Position numbers and translations under genes: made by a program. Below, one piece after another: positions 8,982 through 17,109 of a stretch of 64,000 bases of DNA (position 1 is its first letter; each line of letters opens with the position of its first letter). Source of the DNA: Saccharothrix sp. S26. Lineage in GTDB: Bacteria; Actinomycetota; Actinomycetes; Mycobacteriales; Pseudonocardiaceae. The notes under the pieces are model-generated. The model worked only from the letters and a program-made list of their open reading frames with translations. It did not search any database and was not told the origin of the DNA. The DNA lies in assembly GCF_021390395.1 (NCBI RefSeq), contig NZ_JAJUWT010000017.1, positions 124,001 through 188,000 on the forward strand, in the 5' to 3' direction.

Positions 8982-9419
8982 GTGATCACCGGTGGGGAGA
9001 ACCCGAACCAGCCCGGATCCCGATCCGCCGAGCCGCCCGAACCCCTGGTCCTGGAACTGGAGGATGACGCTCCCGCGCTGGCGGAGGTGCGGCGGTGGAC
9101 CGGCGAGGCCCTCGCGGACCTGACCGCGGACGAGGTCGCCGACGCCCAGTTGGTGGTGTGCGAGCTGGTCGCCAACGCGTACGAACACGGCCAACACCCG
9201 CTGTACGTGCGGCTTCGGCGCACCCGCGACCACGTCCGGGTCGAGGTGACCGACCTGTCACCGCAGGTGCCGGTCGTGGGTCGGTCCTCGGTCCGCGTGA
9301 CCCGGGGTCGGGGGATGGTGCTCGTCGACCGGTTGTCCCGGCAGTGGGGAGCCGTGCGCCACGCGGTCGGCAAGACGGTGTGGGCCGTGCTGTCGCCGCC
9401 GTCGCCGGCGGCCGGCTAG
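8982..9419 (+). CDS. RsbW-like ATP-binding anti-sigma factor kinase
   Basis: This 145-residue protein starts at GTG 8982, preceded by GAGGAAGGA. It is a single HATPase_c_2 domain: VVCELVANAYEHG is the N-box that binds Mg-ATP, TDLSPQVP stands in the G1 position, and TRGRGMVLVDRLS is the G2 loop. Such kinases bind a sigma factor and phosphorylate the serine of STAS antagonists. Its neighbour at 8480 is the obvious partner. Many actinomycetes carry dozens of these, so the target sigma factor is open. Confidence 0.85.
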   Translation: MITGGENPNQPGSRSAEPPEPLVLELEDDAPALAEVRRWTGEALADLTADEVADAQLVVCELVANAYEHGQHPLYVRLRRTRDHVRVEVTDLSPQVPVVGRSSVRVTRGRGMVLVDRLSRQWGAVRHAVGKTVWAVLSPPSPAAG

Positions 9420-9436
9420 CCGATCCACGCGCACCC

Positions 9437-9453
9437 GGTGTCCTCGGGACACC
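9437..9453 (+). terminator. Short hairpin after the RsbW-like kinase gene
   Basis: GGTGTCC (9437-9443) and GGACACC (9447-9453) form a perfect 7-bp stem with a 3-base loop, 18 bases after the stop codon. No T-run follows, which is common for actinomycete terminators. Confidence 0.45.
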
Positions 9454-9600
9454 TGCCGCGGAGCGGCGCTCCAGCGCGGTCGTGCACGGCGACTGCGCCC
9501 GCGTCACCCGCGGCGGACGCGGGCCGGTCCGCCACGGCGCACCGCGCTTGCCGTTCGCCGGTCGTCGTGCGCTGATGAGGCCCCGGCGGACCGGGAGCGG

Positions 9601-10599
9601 GTGGGTGACAGAATCGCGAGAGTGTTCGCGAGGAGTGGTGATGTCGAGAAGGCCGCCGGCGTGCTTCGAGCCGGTGGTCTGGTGGCCTTCCCGACCGAAA
9701 CGGTCTACGGGCTCGGCGCCAGCGCCGAGGACCCCGCCGCGGTGGCGCGGGTCTTCCAGGTCAAGGGGCGTCCGCCGTCGCACCCGCTGATCGTCCACCT
9801 CGGCCGGGTGGAGGACCTGGGTGACTGGGTCGAGGACGTCCCCGAGACCGCGCGCGTGCTCGCCGAGCGCTTCTGGCCGGGGCCGCTGACGCTGGTCCTG
9901 CGGCGCGGCCGCCGGGTGCCGCTGGAGGCGACCGGCGGACTGGAGACGGTGGCGGTGCGGGTGCCCGACCACTCCGTCGCGCTCGCGCTGCTCTCGGCCT
10001 TCGGCGGCGGTGTGGCGGCACCGTCCGCCAACCGCTTCGGTTCGGTCAGCCCCACGACGGCGGACCACGTGCGCGCCGAACTGGGCGACGCGGTGGACTT
10101 CGTGCTGGACGGCGGCCGGTGCGAGGTGGGCGTCGAGTCGACCATCGTGGACGCCACGGGCGACGTCCCGAGCGTCCTGCGGCCCGGCGGGGTCACCCGC
10201 GAGGAGCTGGAGGCGGTGCTGGGGCACCCGATCGAGGTCCACTCGACGAGCCGCGTCCGCGTGCCGGGCCAGCACCCGTCCCACTACGCGCCGCGCGCGC
10301 GGGTCGTGCTCGTCGAACCCGAGAACGTGGTGGCGGAAGCGGAACTCGCGCTCGACCGAGGGCACCGCGTGGGCGTTCTCCTCCCACCCGCGTTGGCCGG
10401 CGCCGAGGTGAAGGCGCACGCCGTGGTGGCCGTCCCGAGTTCGATGGCCGCCTACGCGCGCGGGCTGTACGGGTTCCTGCGCGAGTTCGACCGGCAGGGG
10501 TGCGACCTCATCGTCGCGTCCCTGCCGGTGGAGCAGGAGCTGGGGCTGGCGATCGCCAACCGGCTGCGCCGCGCCGCGGGGCCCCGGCTCTCCGAGTGA
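9601..10599 (+). CDS. L-threonylcarbamoyladenylate synthase, Sua5 type
   Basis: The 332-residue protein makes threonylcarbamoyl-AMP from threonine, bicarbonate and ATP, the first step of t6A37 tRNA modification. The YrdC/TsaC fold covers about residues 15-205 with PTETVYGLGA, the KGRPPSHPL substrate loop, and SANRFGSVSPT. The extra C-terminal Sua5 domain follows the linker PGQHPSHYAPRA and fills residues about 215-332, so this is the long two-domain form rather than short TsaC. The start is GTG at 9601. The gene stands alone and converges on the carbonic anhydrase gene. Confidence 0.92.
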   Translation: MGDRIARVFARSGDVEKAAGVLRAGGLVAFPTETVYGLGASAEDPAAVARVFQVKGRPPSHPLIVHLGRVEDLGDWVEDVPETARVLAERFWPGPLTLVLRRGRRVPLEATGGLETVAVRVPDHSVALALLSAFGGGVAAPSANRFGSVSPTTADHVRAELGDAVDFVLDGGRCEVGVESTIVDATGDVPSVLRPGGVTREELEAVLGHPIEVHSTSRVRVPGQHPSHYAPRARVVLVEPENVVAEAELALDRGHRVGVLLPPALAGAEVKAHAVVAVPSSMAAYARGLYGFLREFDRQGCDLIVASLPVEQELGLAIANRLRRAAGPRLSE

Positions 10600-10621
10600 C
10601 CCCGCGGCCGGGGGCACGGCC

Positions 10622-10657
10622 GAGCGGGCGCGGATCACACCCGGCGCCCGCCCGCTC
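10622..10657. terminator. Hairpin between convergent Sua5 and carbonic anhydrase genes
   Basis: GAGCGGGCG (10622-10630) pairs with CGCCCGCTC (10649-10657), a 9-bp stem with an 18-base loop, in the 73-base gap between two convergent genes. It could serve both. The long loop lowers my confidence. Confidence 0.4.
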
Positions 10658-10672
10658 CGCGCCCCCCTGCGC

Positions 10673-11305
10673 TCAGGCGGCCGGGACGCCCAGGCCCCGG
10701 GCCGCGACGACCTGCGTGTTGCCGTCGGCCAGGCGGTAGCGCAGGCCGACCACCGCCGTCTGACCGGAGTCCACCCGTTCGGCGAGCAGCCGGGAGCGGT
10801 CGAGCAGCAGGTCGACGGTGCGGCTGACGTGCTCGGCCAGGATCGCGTCGGCGTCCTCGTGCCCGGCGGCCCGTGCCGCGATGACGCTGGGGGTGACGCG
10901 TTCGACGACGTCGCGGATGTAGCCGTCCGGGACCGCGCCGTCGTCGAGCGCCGCGCACGCGGCGCCGACCGCACCACACGCGTCGTGACCCAGGACCACC
11001 ACCAGCGGGCTGCTCAGCACGGCCACCCCGTACTCGACGCTGCCCAGCACCTCCGAGCCGACGACGTGGCCCGCGGTGCGCACCACGAACAGGTCGCCCA
11101 GGCCGCGGTCGAAGATGATCTCTGCCGCGAGCCGGGAGTCGGAGCACCCGAACAGCACGGCGAACGGGCGTTGCGCCGGTGCGACCTCGGCGCGGCGGGT
11201 CGCGTCCTGGTTCGGGTGCTCGGGGGTGCCGGCGACGAAGCGCTGGTTGCCGGCGAGCAGCAGCTCGAGGGCTTCCTGGGGAGTCGAGGACTTGATCTCG
11301 GCCAT
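10673..11305 (-). CDS. Beta-class carbonic anhydrase
   Basis: This 210-residue cytoplasmic enzyme interconverts CO2 and bicarbonate with zinc. The zinc ligands are seen as Cys and Asp in LFGCSDSR and His and Cys in VLGHDACGAV, and VRTAGHV lies between them, all in standard beta-class order. I chose the ATG at 11305 because homologous sequence begins there; the upstream open frame to 11572 lacks protein-like content. It lies between the Sua5 gene (convergent) and a LuxR gene (divergent). Bicarbonate is also a substrate of the Sua5 enzyme, but linked regulation is only speculation. Confidence 0.92.
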   Translation of the reverse strand: MAEIKSSTPQEALELLLAGNQRFVAGTPEHPNQDATRRAEVAPAQRPFAVLFGCSDSRLAAEIIFDRGLGDLFVVRTAGHVVGSEVLGSVEYGVAVLSSPLVVVLGHDACGAVGAACAALDDGAVPDGYIRDVVERVTPSVIAARAAGHEDADAILAEHVSRTVDLLLDRSRLLAERVDSGQTAVVGLRYRLADGNTQVVAARGLGVPAA

Positions 11306-11441
11306 GGTTCGCAGCCTAGGGCAAAACCGCGCCCGCGCGCTGTCTGACGTGCGGTAAGGCTCACCACAGGCGGTCCGGTCCGGCCCCTTCGGTTCGGGAA
11401 CGCGCGCCACCGCGTGCCGGCCGGCTCGTACCCTCGTCGGT

Positions 11442-12479
11442 GTGGTGGGGATTCGCGAGGCGGATCTGAACAGGTTGCTCGCGGCACTGCGGGAAGGCGA
11501 GCAGCCCGACACCGCCGGGGACGTGCGCCGGCGGGTGCTGGCGACGATCACGGAGGTCGTCGGCGGCGACATCGTCGCCTACCAGTCGATCGACCCGGCC
11601 ACGGGCAGCAGCGAGCAGGTGTCCGTGCCGGACGGGTGGGAGACCACCGAGCTGGCCGAGGTCTTCACCCGGCACGTGCCGCAACACCCGCTCCTGCCGC
11701 ACTTCCTGCGCGCCGGCGACCTGGACGCGGCCAGGCTCAGCGACGTGGCCACCCGGCGGCAGGTGCGCGACCTGGGCATATACCAGGACTTCTACCGGCC
11801 GCTCGGCATCACGCACCAGCTCGTCTGCAGGCTCGGCACCGACCTGGGCGTGGCGGACATCCTGGTGTTCAACCGCGGCGGGTCCGACTTCACCGACGCC
11901 GAGCTCCAACTGGTGCGGCTGGCCCGGCCCTACCTGGCCACCGTGGTCGCCACCGCGTCGGCCGGCGCGTGGTTCGACTCGGCGTTGGCGGCCCTGGAAG
12001 GGGTGGACGACACCGCGTACGGCGTCGTGCTGCTCGGGCCGCTGGGTCGGATCAGGGTCGCCAACCGGGCGGCCCGGCTCCTGCTCTCGACCTACTTCCG
12101 CAGGCCGGCGCGGGAAGGCGGGGTCGTGCCCGAGGAACTGGGCGCCTGGCTCGCCCGGCAGTCCGCGGTCGCGCGGCCCTACGTCGTCACCCGCGGCTCG
12201 CGTCGCCTCACCGTGCGGCTGTTCCGGCACCGCGCGGCCGCGGCGTTGCTGCTGTCGGAGGCTGGCACGCGGACCCCGCCCGTCGCCACCGCCGCGAACC
12301 TGACGGCCCGCGAGTCCGACGTGCTGTGGCTCGTGGCCGGTGGCCGCACCAACGCGCAAGCCGCGCTGGCGCTGCGGATCAGCGTGCGGACGGTGGAGAA
12401 GCACCTGGAGAACGCCTACGCCAAGCTCGGCGCGACCAGCAAGGCCGAAGCCGCCGAGCGGGCGTTCGGCCGGACGTGA
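11442..12479 (+). CDS. LuxR-family transcriptional regulator with GAF-like sensor region
   Basis: The 345-residue protein has an N-terminal region of about 270 residues with GAF-like predicted secondary structure and no membrane segment. A C-terminal LuxR/GerE helix-turn-helix follows (about 285-345): LTARESDVLWLVAGGRTNAQ, then ISVRTVEKHLENAYAKLG. The signal is unknown. The start is a GTG at 11442. It is divergent from the carbonic anhydrase gene across 136 bases and ends at a very strong hairpin. Neither neighbour suggests its target. Confidence 0.82.
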   Translation: MVGIREADLNRLLAALREGEQPDTAGDVRRRVLATITEVVGGDIVAYQSIDPATGSSEQVSVPDGWETTELAEVFTRHVPQHPLLPHFLRAGDLDAARLSDVATRRQVRDLGIYQDFYRPLGITHQLVCRLGTDLGVADILVFNRGGSDFTDAELQLVRLARPYLATVVATASAGAWFDSALAALEGVDDTAYGVVLLGPLGRIRVANRAARLLLSTYFRRPAREGGVVPEELGAWLARQSAVARPYVVTRGSRRLTVRLFRHRAAAALLLSEAGTRTPPVATAANLTARESDVLWLVAGGRTNAQAALALRISVRTVEKHLENAYAKLGATSKAEAAERAFGRT

Positions 12480-12480
12480 C

Positions 12481-12523
12481 CGGGCGTGTGCCGGTGCCGT
12501 GGTTCCGCACCGGCACACGCCCG
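12481..12523. terminator. Strong bidirectional hairpin terminator
   Basis: CGGGCGTGTGCCGGTGC (12481-12497) and its exact complement GCACCGGCACACGCCCG (12507-12523) form a perfect 17-bp stem with a 9-base loop. It starts one base after the LuxR stop and sits in the gap to the convergent secreted-protein gene, so it probably ends transcripts from both sides. Confidence 0.85.
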
Positions 12524-12531
12524 CTCGCCGA

Positions 12532-14103
12532 TCAGGCCGCGTAGACCTCCAGCTCGTTGACCCGGACGAACCCGGCTTGGTGCGTCGGACCGCTCAGGCC
12601 GAGGATGCGGACCAGGCGGGACGTGCGCGCGCCGGTCCCGAAGACCACCGTCGTGCTGAGGGCGGTGTTGTTGCGCACCGAGGCCGCCGACACGAACGTG
12701 ACGCCGTTCCAGACCTGGACGTCGAAGTCCTTGATCGGGTACCCCGCGCTGGTGTAGACGACGACCCGGCGGAACGTCTTGTCGACGCCGAAGTCGACCT
12801 GCACCCACTCGGGGGAGCCGGGCGGGTACGTGCCCGCATTGTTCGCCCAGCTGTACGAGCCGCCGAGGCTCGTGTTCGCGCTGCCGTCGTTCACGCGGGC
12901 GGGGGAGTAGCCGGGGTACGTGCTGGACGCCGAGGCGATGCCGGTGCGGGCGAAGTTGTCGTAGCCCGTCCCGCCGTCACCGCCCTGGCTGCACGTGGCG
13001 AAGGAGACCTTGCCCGTGTTGTACTCCAGGTAGGTCGACTCGGAGAACATCACCGCCGCGCTGCCGCCGTTGTCGTCGCGCTTGTGCCACTTGACGTTGG
13101 CGTTGATGGTGCCGCCGGAGAACGGGATCGACACGCCGATGGCGACCTCGGGCCCGCCGTCCTCCTCGTACCACTGGTAGCCCAGCACGTCGCCCCACTG
13201 CGCGCGGTCCCAGGTGGTGATGAAGATGTCGGAGTTCTGCCACCGGTCGATGTACTTCTTCTTGATGCCGGGGAACGCGATCGTGCGGATGGTGACACCG
13301 GTGGTGGTCAGGATGATGGCGCGCATCTCGCGCTTGCCCTCGAACCAGCCGCCGAACTCGCCGCGGTTGGGCACCCGCCACTTCTGCAGGTACTCCAGGC
13401 CCTTGTCGTTGCGGGCGCCGGTCGGGTTGCACGTGGCCAGCGCGCCCGGCCCGGCCTCGTCCAGCGCGACCGGCCGCAACGCCGCGGTGGGGTTGGTGGT
13501 GACCGGCTCGTTGGCCGACAGCACCCACACCTCCTTGGTGTCGGTGTACGCCTCGTCGATGGCGGTGGGCGTCTGCTGCACCTGGCCGCTGGAGTTCAGC
13601 ACGTAACCGGGGATGGCGTTCAGCGTCTCGTCGGCCGGCGCGACGGCGACCACGACGCTGGTCGAGGTGACGATGCCCTCGTCCAGGTTGGGGATGTAGA
13701 CCTGCGGGTGGTAGGCGAAGCCGTTGACGTCGGCGAGCTGGGTGATGCTGCTCTTCAACGCGACCCAGCGCGGGTCGGTCGGGTTGACGATGCGGGACTC
13801 CTCGGCCTCTCGGACCACGGTCGAGAGCAGGGCGTTGGTGTCGCCGTCGGACTGGCGGGCGGCGATCGTGCGGACCAGCGCCCGGACGTTGGTGTCGGCC
13901 GCGACGGCCGTCAGCACGGGCCGCACCATGGTCTGCAACCGCTGCGAGATCACCACGTCGTCGTTCGTGGGTACCGCGGCGGCCCGTGTGGCGGGTTCGG
14001 GTGCGGCGGTGGCCTGGCCCGGGAGGAAGGAGAGGGCGAGCGCCGCGCCGAGCAGGGTGACCGCGGTTCTTCTTCTTACGGGCATGGGTAATTTCCGATG
14101 CAT
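12532..14103 (-). CDS. Secreted protein with C-terminal F5/8C (discoidin) domain, function unknown
   Basis: The 523-residue protein starts at ATG 14103, preceded by GAGGA. It has a typical signal peptide (basic MPVRRRTA region, hydrophobic core, AxA site near residue 33). Residues about 40-370 are a region I do not firmly recognise; GLEYLQKW and WEEDGG-like aromatic stretches recall DUF3103-type bacterial proteins, but this is tentative. Residues about 385-523 form a discoidin/F5-8C carbohydrate-binding domain (ARTGIASASSTYPGYSPARV, WVQVDFG, LEVYAA). A LacI-type palindrome core shared with the GH5 cellulase lies 23 bases upstream of the start, so a role in polysaccharide binding or breakdown is plausible. 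Confidence 0.75.
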   Translation of the reverse strand: MHRKLPMPVRRRTAVTLLGAALALSFLPGQATAAPEPATRAAAVPTNDDVVISQRLQTMVRPVLTAVAADTNVRALVRTIAARQSDGDTNALLSTVVREAEESRIVNPTDPRWVALKSSITQLADVNGFAYHPQVYIPNLDEGIVTSTSVVVAVAPADETLNAIPGYVLNSSGQVQQTPTAIDEAYTDTKEVWVLSANEPVTTNPTAALRPVALDEAGPGALATCNPTGARNDKGLEYLQKWRVPNRGEFGGWFEGKREMRAIILTTTGVTIRTIAFPGIKKKYIDRWQNSDIFITTWDRAQWGDVLGYQWYEEDGGPEVAIGVSIPFSGGTINANVKWHKRDDNGGSAAVMFSESTYLEYNTGKVSFATCSQGGDGGTGYDNFARTGIASASSTYPGYSPARVNDGSANTSLGGSYSWANNAGTYPPGSPEWVQVDFGVDKTFRRVVVYTSAGYPIKDFDVQVWNGVTFVSAASVRNNTALSTTVVFGTGARTSRLVRILGLSGPTHQAGFVRVNELEVYAA

Positions 14104-14125
14104 TGGAAGTCCTCACGACAGGGAA

Positions 14126-14137
14126 GAAAGCGCTTTC
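14126..14137. promoter_or_regulatory. LacI-family-type operator, second copy
   Basis: GAAAGCGCTTTC is a perfect 12-bp palindrome identical to the core of the site at 2931-2946. It lies 23-34 bases upstream of the ATG of the secreted discoidin-domain protein, a position where a bound repressor would block transcription. Confidence 0.65.
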
Positions 14138-14256
14138 CGGCGGAATTGTCCTCCGTCGGAGTTCGCGTTTTCGATTTCCCTTCCGATCGTCGTGCTCATC
14201 GGCGCGCGGTCGCAATACGTACCGCTACGTACACCGAACGGACGCCGCGAGGCGGG

Positions 14257-14853
14257 TCAGCTGTCCGCCTGGACGCGTCGGGCGATGGCAGGGGGCAGGA
14301 GGTAGGGGCGTTCCGGCGGCAGCAGCCGTTGCGCTTTGGCGTGCTGACCGGCCCTGACCAGGTCCGCGACCTTGTGCACGGTCGGGGTCAGGTCGGTCAG
14401 GCCGACGACCCACTCCTCGGCGTAGGTGCGGATCAGGGCGCGGCCGATGCCGACCTGGATGCTGTAGTGGTTGAGCGCCGCCCCGCGCAGCGACCGTTCC
14501 GGATCCCACTGCACGTGGACCTCGGCGTCGTCGAACGCCGCGCGCCAAGCCTCGGCGCTGCCGTGGACGGACGGCTCGGGCGCGGTGAGCACGGCTCGTG
14601 ACAGCGCCTGCTCCCAGCCCGCGCGGGTGACGCGGATCGCCAGGACGCGCTCCTGGCCGGGCTTGCGGGCCCAGTTGCTGCGGTGCGCCAGCCACAGCAG
14701 CGACGGCTTGATCCACGTCATGCGGGTGAAGGAGAACGGGGCCACGAACCGGCCCGCCGCCAGCGCCGCGTCCGCGATCGCGGGCGAGTAAGCCTGGTAC
14801 ACCTGGATGGTGCCGCGGTCGAAGTCGGCGCGGACCTGGCGCAGCGACGGCAT
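14257..14853 (-). CDS. DUF4291 domain-containing protein
   Basis: The ATG at 14853, preceded by AGGTGGAG, gives 198 residues that are all one DUF4291 domain. Its hallmarks are IQVYQAYSPAIADAAL near the start, RMTWIKPSLLWLAHRSNW, and ERVLAIRVTR. It is a widespread cytoplasmic family without an established biochemical role. The open frame continues to 15195 but the upstream part does not resemble the family. It is divergent from the small membrane protein gene at 15067. Confidence 0.85.
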   Translation of the reverse strand: MPSLRQVRADFDRGTIQVYQAYSPAIADAALAAGRFVAPFSFTRMTWIKPSLLWLAHRSNWARKPGQERVLAIRVTRAGWEQALSRAVLTAPEPSVHGSAEAWRAAFDDAEVHVQWDPERSLRGAALNHYSIQVGIGRALIRTYAEEWVVGLTDLTPTVHKVADLVRAGQHAKAQRLLPPERPYLLPPAIARRVQADS

Positions 14854-15066
14854 CGGCTCCACCTCTCGTCCGGCGTGGTCGGAGTCCGCGACACCCTGCC
14901 ACAGCGGACGTCGGCCGTTCGAGCGGATTCCGCCTCCCCGCTCCGGCCCGGTCCGGTGCGCCGGGGATCGGCTCCCACCAGCGGTGAGCCGGACGACCGG
15001 TGGAACCCGCGGCCGTCGACGGGCTCGACTGGGCGCGAACCAGTTGCCGACTACGAGGACGTCGTG

Positions 15067-15510
15067 ATGGCCTCTCCCCGGTCGAACGTGACACTGCCGG
15101 CCGCAGCACTGCTCGTCGGCGTGGCGGTGCTCGCGGCGCTCAGCCTCGCCCTGCCCCTCAGCCTCACCTACGACTACGACGAGTACGGGCTCCACTTCGG
15201 CGACAACTACATGTTCGACGATCCCAAAGGGGTCATCGTCAGCGTCGACATCGTCCTGACCGCGTGGCTCGGGGTCGTCACGTTCCAGGACCGGACCCGC
15301 TGGGTGCGCCGCCTGATCTGGCCGTTCGCGGTGCTGAGCTTCCTGCCCCTCGCGCTGGCCGCGAGCGTGGTGCAGGGCGACATCGAGATCGGCGGCATCA
15401 CGGTGGTCCTGGAAGCCCTCTTCCGCGTGGTCGCCGTGCCGCTGGTGGTCCTCGCCGCCCGGCGTGGCGTCGGGTCTTCGGCGGGACCAGGCGGACGACA
15501 GGACGGGTGA
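15067..15510 (+). CDS. Small hypothetical membrane protein
   Basis: I place the start at ATG 15067 (GTG at 15064 is also possible), with GAGGA about 8 bases upstream, giving 147 residues. Hydrophobic segments occur at about residues 9-30, 58-70, 83-103 and 110-130, so it is probably a four-helix integral membrane protein with an acidic loop (DYDEYGLHFGDNY) after the first helix. I recognise no family. It ends 8 bases before the convergent membrane protein gene. Confidence 0.6.
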   Translation: MASPRSNVTLPAAALLVGVAVLAALSLALPLSLTYDYDEYGLHFGDNYMFDDPKGVIVSVDIVLTAWLGVVTFQDRTRWVRRLIWPFAVLSFLPLALAASVVQGDIEIGGITVVLEALFRVVAVPLVVLAARRGVGSSAGPGGRQDG

Positions 15511-15517
15511 CGTCGTG

Positions 15518-16663
15518 CTAGGCGCGCTCGCGGACGGCCAGGTAGACCGCGCGCACGGCCAGCGTGCGTTCGATCTGCTCGATCACGGGCGCGAAGAACT
15601 GCCGGCGCTGCTCGGCGTCGCTCATCGACACCACCGCGAAGTACATGCTGCCGAAGGCCGCGAACAGCGTGGCGTTGCGCAGCATCGCCGCCGGCACGCC
15701 CGGGACCCACCTCGCGGGCTCCGGCGGCGCGCCGATCCACTGCTCCGCGACCGCGGGCGTGACCACGATCAGGCCGAGCGCCACGAAGAACCCGAACAGC
15801 GCGAGCCCCACCACCGCCGCCTGCACGAGCTGGCGGATCGCCAGCATCACCAGCAGGTTGCGCGACTGCCGGCCGTCCAGCTTGCGCGGGCGCAGCGGCT
15901 CGTCGAACTCCTCCCCGCTCAACGGGGTGCCGCGGCAGGCTTGCCGCAGCACCTCCGGGCGCAGGTCCTGCTCCACCCGGCCGATCTCGTCCTTGAGGCG
16001 CGCGGCCGCCGCGAGGATCGTGATCGCCGCGAACAACGCCACGACCAGGCCCACCCGCTGCCACGGCAGCTGGTTCATCGCCTGCCACAGCTCACCGGTG
16101 AAGAACAGGAACAGCGTCACGAACAACAACGGCGGCAACGCCCGCCCGAGCAGGTTCACGCTGTTGCGCAGGTCGTGCACCGTGTGCCGGATCGCGCCCT
16201 TGAGCAGCGCCACCAACCCGTACGTGACCGCGAGCCAGGACGCGACGAACGTCGCCGCGAAGAACACGACCAGTTGGGCGGGGTCGCTGTCCGGCGTGTC
16301 GTCGATGGTGTCCTGGAGGATCGGCACGATCACGGGCACCGCCGCGTACCCGACGAGGATGGCGATCGTGCGGCGCCGGGTGATCTGCGGCAGGCGACGC
16401 ATGAACACCGACAGCAGGACCCACGTCGTGAGCGCGCTGGCGAGGATCAACGCCAACAGCACCCACCGCCCGTACCCCGCCGCGCCCAGCGGCACGAGCC
16501 AGACGAGACCGGCGATCGCGATGGTGGCCAACGCCGGCAGCATCCGCGGCAGCACGTGCGTGAAGGGCCCGTAGCCCTCGATCATCGTCGGGGTGCCCTG
16601 CCGGACGAACCACCGTTCGGTGCGGCGAGCCAGCAGCCGTGCAGCCGTCATGGGCGAGATCAT
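15518..16663 (-). CDS. Hypothetical polytopic membrane protein
   Basis: Taking the ATG at 16663 (an in-frame ATG at 16651 is nearly as likely), the protein has 381 residues. It begins with a basic stretch (ARLLARRTERWFVRQG), followed by about eight hydrophobic segments. A longer charged loop near the middle (LKDEIGRVEQDLRPE to PRKLDGRQSRN) may be cytoplasmic. No catalytic motif or family is recognised. The open frame upstream to 16855 has no clear ribosome site and low-complexity basic content, so I exclude it. Confidence 0.6.
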   Translation of the reverse strand: MISPMTAARLLARRTERWFVRQGTPTMIEGYGPFTHVLPRMLPALATIAIAGLVWLVPLGAAGYGRWVLLALILASALTTWVLLSVFMRRLPQITRRRTIAILVGYAAVPVIVPILQDTIDDTPDSDPAQLVVFFAATFVASWLAVTYGLVALLKGAIRHTVHDLRNSVNLLGRALPPLLFVTLFLFFTGELWQAMNQLPWQRVGLVVALFAAITILAAAARLKDEIGRVEQDLRPEVLRQACRGTPLSGEEFDEPLRPRKLDGRQSRNLLVMLAIRQLVQAAVVGLALFGFFVALGLIVVTPAVAEQWIGAPPEPARWVPGVPAAMLRNATLFAAFGSMYFAVVSMSDAEQRRQFFAPVIEQIERTLAVRAVYLAVRERA

Positions 16664-17109
16664 GCCCCAGTCCGGCACCGGCGCCGGCCGCGCCCGAGTC
16701 GGGTGGGTCGACGGTCGGCGGCCGTTCCGTGCCGCCGAGCGGACCAGCGTTTCGCTCCGCGCCTTCCGGCAGGCGTCGTAAGGCGGACCGCCGCGCACTT
16801 CGTGCACGAATGCTCGCGGTCGTGGGGCGTTGACATCGATTGCGCGCCCCGGCAAGCTTTGCGCAACTCCTGGGAGCAGGTGGCGAACCCGGTGTTCCGA
16901 GGGCGTTCCGAATAACTCCTCTTACTGTGCCCCATCAGCGATGGTGGGGAATGCGCAGACCCTCGCAGCGGTACCCGCACGTCGACTTCCCCTGTTTTCC
17001 GGTCGGGCGTTCCGGCCTGCTCGGACGTGGAGTCGCGCCGTTCGGCGGCACCGCCTCGATTCGTTCCGCGTCGGTCCTGGTCGCTTTCTCTCGATGCATC
17101 GGAGGTCTG
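16664..17109. other. Divergent intergenic region before the glycosyltransferase operon
   Basis: This 446-base region should hold the promoter of the 17.1-21.0 kb operon and of the membrane protein gene. A TTGACA occurs at 16830-16835 but has no good -10 partner at normal spacing. Open frames crossing the region lack protein features. Confidence 0.5.

Noticed and set aside
16830-16835. TTGACA as a possible -35 box for the glycosyltransferase operon
   Set aside because: No TANNNT-like -10 element at 16-18 bases; a single hexamer match is weak evidence.
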